Part shown: piece after piece, positions 60,357 to 64,000 of the stretch
Position numbering within the stretch: position 1 is the stretch's first letter
Layout: each line of letters starts with the position of its first letter
Assembly: GCF_009763805.1 (NCBI RefSeq)
Contig: NZ_CP046803.1
Coordinates: 620,001 to 684,000 of the forward strand
Source of the DNA: Vibrio cidicii
GTDB lineage: Bacteria; Pseudomonadota; Gammaproteobacteria; Enterobacterales; Vibrionaceae
DNA: 64,000 nt
Direction of reading: 5' to 3'
The notes under the pieces: generated by a model
The model's input: the letters and a program-made list of their open reading frames with translations, nothing else
Told to the model about the DNA's origin: nothing
Database searches by the model: none
Made by a program: the position numbers and the translations under genes

Positions 60357-61997
60357 ATGCTAAATAGAATAATGACTCTAAGTGCACTGACTCTGCTCTC
60401 CACCAGCGCAGCGTACGCACAAGTCACCAATGGTGACTTTGAAAGTTGGACCAACAACACACCAAACGGATGGACAACCATTGATTCCGGTATTGCGCTG
60501 AGCCAAAGTAATTCGGTATTTAAAAGCGGCAAACTCGCTGCGGCCATCGCGGTCAATACCGGAACTCAATCCGAGACCGATTTCACTCAGCTTGTTCAGG
60601 TGGAACAGGGCAAAACTTACCAGTTTTCCGTGTCGCTTTATCACACTGAAGGCAAAGTAAAAGCACGTTTGATCGTGGACGGCTATCAGGGCTATTCCAA
60701 TAATGGCCTCGTGAACCAATGGCAAGATCTCACTTTTGCTTACACCGCGACCGCCACCAAAGAGATTACTGTCGGTCTGCGTTTTTATGACATGACTGGT
60801 TTTGACGGCTCTGAAACCGTTTATATCGACAATTTTCAGCCGACCGAGACCGCCACCACCCCGACAGAACCAGCAAGTTGCGCCAATACTAGCGCGACTT
60901 TGACCTTAATTACTGACCAATACGCCAGCGAAACCAGTTGGTTGCTTAAAGACAAATCAGGCAGCAGCTTGTTCTCTGGTTCTGGCTATGACAACTCCTC
61001 CAGCAACACGGTAGAAATGTGTCTCGCCGATGGCGAATATACGTTTGAAATCAACGATACCTACGGAGACGGCATCTGTTGCAGCGTGGGGAATGGCTTT
61101 TACAGCTTGGTCGCTAACGGCAGCACGCTTGCCTCTGGCGCTGAGTTTGGCAAAACTCAGGCAACCACCTTTACTTTGGGCAACGGTACGCCAACGGATC
61201 CAACCGATCCTACTGAACCACCGGTGCTCGGCGAATATTACAAAGCCGCTGAGGGCAAAACGGGTTTTGCACTGAAAACCGCGCTCTACAACATCATCGC
61301 CAATCACAACAGCCAAGGCTACAGCGCAATTTGGAACCTAGCGAAAGTCGCCGATTTGGATCTCTACTATGAGCAGGACGGTTCCATTCTTGATATGTAC
61401 TCGGAAAAACCTGCGGGTGCGGACGGTGCTCAGTTTACTAAAGTAACGGACCAATGCGGCCAGTACAGCAAAGAAGGCGATTGCTACAACCGTGAGCACT
61501 CTTTCCCGAAAAGCTGGTTTGGCGGCACCATAGAACCAATGAACTCAGATGGTCACCACATTTTCGCCACCGACGGTTATGTAAATGCCAAGCGCAGCAA
61601 CTGGCCATTTGGTGAAGTGGGTAGCGCCAGTTATGTATCTGGCAATGGGTCGAAACTAGGCACGGCTTCAGCGACGTTAGGCTACAACGGCACCGTATTT
61701 GAGCCCATTGACGAGTTCAAAGGGGATTTTGCTCGCGCTTACTTCTACATGGCAACCCGCTACGAAAATGCCATTGCCAATTGGGAAGGCAATACCAGCA
61801 ACTCCGACGCGATTCTTGACGGTACGAACAGCACTGTGTTTGAACCTTGGATGCTGAATATGCTCAAACGTTGGCATAGCGCGGATCCGGTGAGTCAAAA
61901 GGAACGAGATCGCAACCAAGCGGTGTTTGAGTTCCAAGGTAACCGCAATCCATTTATCGATCATCCGGAGTTTGTCAGCGCGATTTGGGGCAACTAA
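60357..61997 (+). CDS. Secreted endonuclease I family nuclease with N-terminal carbohydrate-binding-like domains
   Basis: The 546-residue protein has a Sec signal (LSALTLLSTSAAYA) and an N-terminal beta-sandwich (QVTNGDFESWTNNTPNGWTT). A second module follows (SWLLKDKSGSSLFSGSGYDN, NDTYGDGICC) and then a PT-rich linker (PTDPTDPTEPPV). The C-terminal endonuclease I domain has YNREHSFPKSWF and SDGHHIFATDGYVNAKRSNW, with the His-metal centre of the family. It is an exported nonspecific DNase like those of vibrios used for nutrition or biofilm turnover. Start at 60357 with AGAAGG upstream. Confidence 0.92.
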   Translation: MLNRIMTLSALTLLSTSAAYAQVTNGDFESWTNNTPNGWTTIDSGIALSQSNSVFKSGKLAAAIAVNTGTQSETDFTQLVQVEQGKTYQFSVSLYHTEGKVKARLIVDGYQGYSNNGLVNQWQDLTFAYTATATKEITVGLRFYDMTGFDGSETVYIDNFQPTETATTPTEPASCANTSATLTLITDQYASETSWLLKDKSGSSLFSGSGYDNSSSNTVEMCLADGEYTFEINDTYGDGICCSVGNGFYSLVANGSTLASGAEFGKTQATTFTLGNGTPTDPTDPTEPPVLGEYYKAAEGKTGFALKTALYNIIANHNSQGYSAIWNLAKVADLDLYYEQDGSILDMYSEKPAGADGAQFTKVTDQCGQYSKEGDCYNREHSFPKSWFGGTIEPMNSDGHHIFATDGYVNAKRSNWPFGEVGSASYVSGNGSKLGTASATLGYNGTVFEPIDEFKGDFARAYFYMATRYENAIANWEGNTSNSDAILDGTNSTVFEPWMLNMLKRWHSADPVSQKERDRNQAVFEFQGNRNPFIDHPEFVSAIWGN

Positions 61998-62006
61998 ACG
62001 GACACT

Positions 62007-62037
62007 CTTCCCCATGCAACCCGCTTGCATGGGGAAG
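62007..62037. terminator. Inverted repeat between converging endonuclease and solute-binding genes
   Basis: A 13-bp perfect stem CTTCCCCATGCAA / TTGCATGGGGAAG with loop CCCGC. There is no clear T-run, so it may act on both strands only weakly. Confidence 0.6.
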
Positions 62038-62041
62038 ATGC

Positions 62042-62824
62042 TTAACGATAGCGATTCATAATCGCTTGATGTAACGAAATGCCCTCTGCATTTTTCTCGC
62101 TTTTCAAACGATCAATACCCATCTGTAATTGTTCTACGACCTTCTGAGGCACATGCTTATTAAAAGCAAAGTAGAGTTCACCTTTTTTAAGGATGTAAAC
62201 CACCTTAAACATCTTAGGATCGAGCCCAGCTTGGCCAGTCCACCAAAGTGCTGCGTTTTCATCGTAGGCGAGCAGATCAATGCGTTTTTTCATCAATTGC
62301 TCGGCCAGTTGGGTGACGTAATTGGCTTCTTGCATCGCTTCACGCGGCACGCCCAACTCCAGCAACATTTGTTCCCCGACATCGTCACGAATCACACCAA
62401 TACGATAGTTCGCCATATCAATCGGTTCCTTGATAACAATACCGGAATCGACTCGTGACAGCACCACCGCTTTAATATCGCTAATCGGTCCGACCCATTT
62501 AAACAGATCTTCACGATGCTCGGTGCGCGTGGTAGAAAACAGCATCGCATCATTGTTGGTCAAGGTCGCTCGATAAGAGCGAGCCCAAGGCTGAATGACT
62601 ATCTGCTGAGGGGTGATCTGCACACCTTGTAATTTTGCCGCTTCAATAAGAATGTCGACCGAGTAGCCAGCAGGAGCATCATCTTTAATGAAGTTCGCCG
62701 GCGGGTAGACTTCTGAATAGAAAGCAAGATCCTCAAGCGAGGATACCTGAGCAACAGCAGACGCGGAAAGCAGCGCCGTGAGGACAATTCCTAAGAGACA
62801 AAAGCTGCGATATAAGACGCCCAT
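62042..62824 (-). CDS. Periplasmic solute-binding protein, SBP_bac_3 family
   Basis: The 260-residue protein has a signal peptide (LLGIVLTALLSASAVA) and the polar amino acid-binding fold (YSEVYPPANFIKDDAPAGYSVDILIEAAKLQGV, IQPWARSYRATL, FSTTRTEHREDLFKWVGPI). No transporter genes are adjacent. Such orphan proteins of vibrios may act as sensors or scavengers. The start at 62824 follows AGGTGGAAT. Confidence 0.88.
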   Translation of the reverse strand: MGVLYRSFCLLGIVLTALLSASAVAQVSSLEDLAFYSEVYPPANFIKDDAPAGYSVDILIEAAKLQGVQITPQQIVIQPWARSYRATLTNNDAMLFSTTRTEHREDLFKWVGPISDIKAVVLSRVDSGIVIKEPIDMANYRIGVIRDDVGEQMLLELGVPREAMQEANYVTQLAEQLMKKRIDLLAYDENAALWWTGQAGLDPKMFKVVYILKKGELYFAFNKHVPQKVVEQLQMGIDRLKSEKNAEGISLHQAIMNRYR

Positions 62825-62925
62825 ATTCCACCTGTTTTTTGCCGAAAGCTAACTAAAAAATAGGTTAAGATCCCAGCAACGTCTATCAGCGGCATTCGCT
62901 AAATCAATAACACCTCAGTTTGCCG

Positions 62926-63840
62926 TCACGATTTCACGGTAGAGGCAGCCACGGGGTCGGTTTCGTCTAACGGTGCTATTTTAGGCTTGCGTACCACCAA
63001 GAACACCGCCACAGCGGCCAAAACAAAACCAGCGACACCATTGATATCAAACGATTCACCGAACATCAGCCACGCTTGCAACGCCGTCATCGGTGGCACA
63101 AGGTAAAACACCGACGCCACACTCGACGCCGCACCATTTCTCACCATATAAAGTAAAAGCAAAATCGCCACACAGGAGAGCACCAACACCAGCCAAATGA
63201 GAGCGAAAATAAACTCGCCAGTCCACTGCACCTGCATCGTTTCAAACTGCACTGCGTAAGGTAAAAATAGCAGCATCGCCGCCATATACTGCACCGTCGC
63301 ACCGCCAATCATATCCACCCCATGGCAAAAGCGCTTTTGGTATAAGGTACCGAGGGTAATGCCCACCAACGACATCAAACACAGCGTCACCGCTTGCCAT
63401 TTATACTCCTCCGATTGCCAGTCCATTTTGCCCGACAACACCAAACTGATAGCAATAAAGCCAAGTACCAACCCCACCCATTGAGAGCTGCGAAAGCGCT
63501 CTTGCAGGGTTAGCAGCAGTATTACTGCTGTCAAAATCGGCTGAATGCCCACCAAAAGCGAACTCAATCCGGCTGGCATCCCCAGTGAGATCGCCAGATA
63601 GGTGCCGCCAAGATAAAAACCGTGGATCAAGATGCCAACCACACAAGAGTGCCAAAGCCCGGCTCCGGTGGGCATCCTGCGCCGAAGCAGTGCCACCAGC
63701 AGCAAAAACAGCACGACGTTAGCCGCCATACGAATCGACAATAGCGTTGCTGGCTCGGCGTATTGCAAGCCCAATCTCGCGCCAACAAAGCCAGAGGCCC
63801 ACAACACCACAAACATAAATGGGATCAATCTCAGCAACAT
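62926..63840 (-). CDS. EamA/DMT-family transporter
   Basis: The 304-residue protein has ten hydrophobic helices in two EamA repeats (FVVLWASGFVGARLGLQYAE, LAISLGMPAGLSSLLVGIQPILTA, ASVFYLVPPMTALQAWLMFGE). It probably exports amino acids or other metabolites. The start at 63840 follows GAGAAAGTAACC; the longer open frame lacks homology. A GntR-like gene starts divergently 88 bases away and is its likely regulator. Confidence 0.88.
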   Translation of the reverse strand: MLLRLIPFMFVVLWASGFVGARLGLQYAEPATLLSIRMAANVVLFLLLVALLRRRMPTGAGLWHSCVVGILIHGFYLGGTYLAISLGMPAGLSSLLVGIQPILTAVILLLTLQERFRSSQWVGLVLGFIAISLVLSGKMDWQSEEYKWQAVTLCLMSLVGITLGTLYQKRFCHGVDMIGGATVQYMAAMLLFLPYAVQFETMQVQWTGEFIFALIWLVLVLSCVAILLLLYMVRNGAASSVASVFYLVPPMTALQAWLMFGESFDINGVAGFVLAAVAVFLVVRKPKIAPLDETDPVAASTVKS

Positions 63841-63927
63841 GGTTACTTTCTCTCGTCTTGTTTTACTATTTTGGGTTACTTTAGTCGGGTACAGATAAAG
63901 AGATAAGAGACAGACAAGGCCGTTTTT

Positions 63928-64000
63928 ATGGGTACAGTTTCTCAAAGCAGTATGAACGAAAATAAATACTTGCAAGTCGAGCAGCATCTTAAGCAGCGAA
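63928..64000 (+). CDS. GntR/MocR-type regulator, only the N terminus in the window
   Basis: The gene continues past the right edge. The visible residues MGTVSQSSMNENKYLQVEQH then LKQR look like the start of a GntR winged helix, which often reads YxQVxxxLxxxI. The start may be at 63928 or the ATG at 63952. It is divergent from the DMT transporter, a common arrangement for such regulators. Confidence 0.5.
   Translation, partial: MGTVSQSSMNENKYLQVEQHLKQR

Overview
The window reads as chromosomal DNA of a Vibrio (Vibrionaceae). Three things point there: a Qrr-type quorum-sensing small RNA with its sigma-54 promoter and LuxO-like boxes, a second adenylosuccinate synthetase of the Vibrio/Photobacterium kind, and many proteins of clearly vibrio character (TmaR, SgrR, EptA/DgkA, TrmY-like, YjeH). 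A ribB gene under an FMN riboswitch close to sgrR, thiD and pgpB recalls chromosome II of V. cholerae, so this may be the smaller replicon; that is from memory and unchecked. The species cannot be fixed from the sequence alone.

Layout. 1-25 kb: housekeeping and accessory metabolism (YceH, TmaR, a MATE exporter, a hybrid sensor kinase, a long GAPDH-like enzyme, PurA2, peroxiredoxin, LysE/YjeH amino-acid exporters beside their LysR/Lrp regulators, a MocR regulator facing an FMN-binding protein, MgtE, the Qrr RNA, an AraC-GyrI regulator, MscS, an alpha carbonic anhydrase and a secreted ParB-like protein). About 25.1-31.6 kb: an AT-rich island of degraded insertion sequences (two IS5-type and two IS630-type remnants) around a VtrA/VtrC-like membrane regulator pair and a large Ig-like lipoprotein, ending at a tRNA-Ser gene. 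31.6-37.4 kb: a complete rRNA operon on the minus strand (16S, tRNA-Ile, tRNA-Ala, 23S, 5S, tRNA-Ser) with P1 and P2 promoters. 37.5-49.6 kb: DUF3087 protein, TrmY-like methyltransferase, TPP riboswitch-thiD, pgpB, a candidate new sRNA, a TetR regulator, a HAD phosphatase, an isochorismatase-fold protein, sgrR facing a small ORF in a structured transcript (possible SgrS/SgrT counterpart), FMN riboswitch-ribB, a long PLP decarboxylase and a lone CBM48 protein. 49.6-64 kb: a LysR/NAD(P)-binding protein pair, an RstAB-like two-component system followed by dgkA-eptA-sulfatase (envelope phospholipid/lipid A remodelling), then secreted enzymes (an alpha-amylase family lipoprotein, endonuclease I), a solute-binding protein and a DMT exporter facing a truncated GntR-type gene.

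The most striking observation is technical and possibly biological. Ten otherwise intact conserved genes are broken by a single +1 frameshift, and each can be repaired by removing one A from a GAAAC pentamer (GTTTC on the other strand). All ten pentamers are followed by G or T. This looks like a motif-specific sequencing or consensus error, perhaps caused by a modified base, rather than ten independent pseudogenes. The affected genes are reported here as single reading frames with the shift noted. Three lesions do not follow the rule: the vtrA-like gene (an A6 tract), an AraC remnant and the IS630 transposase.
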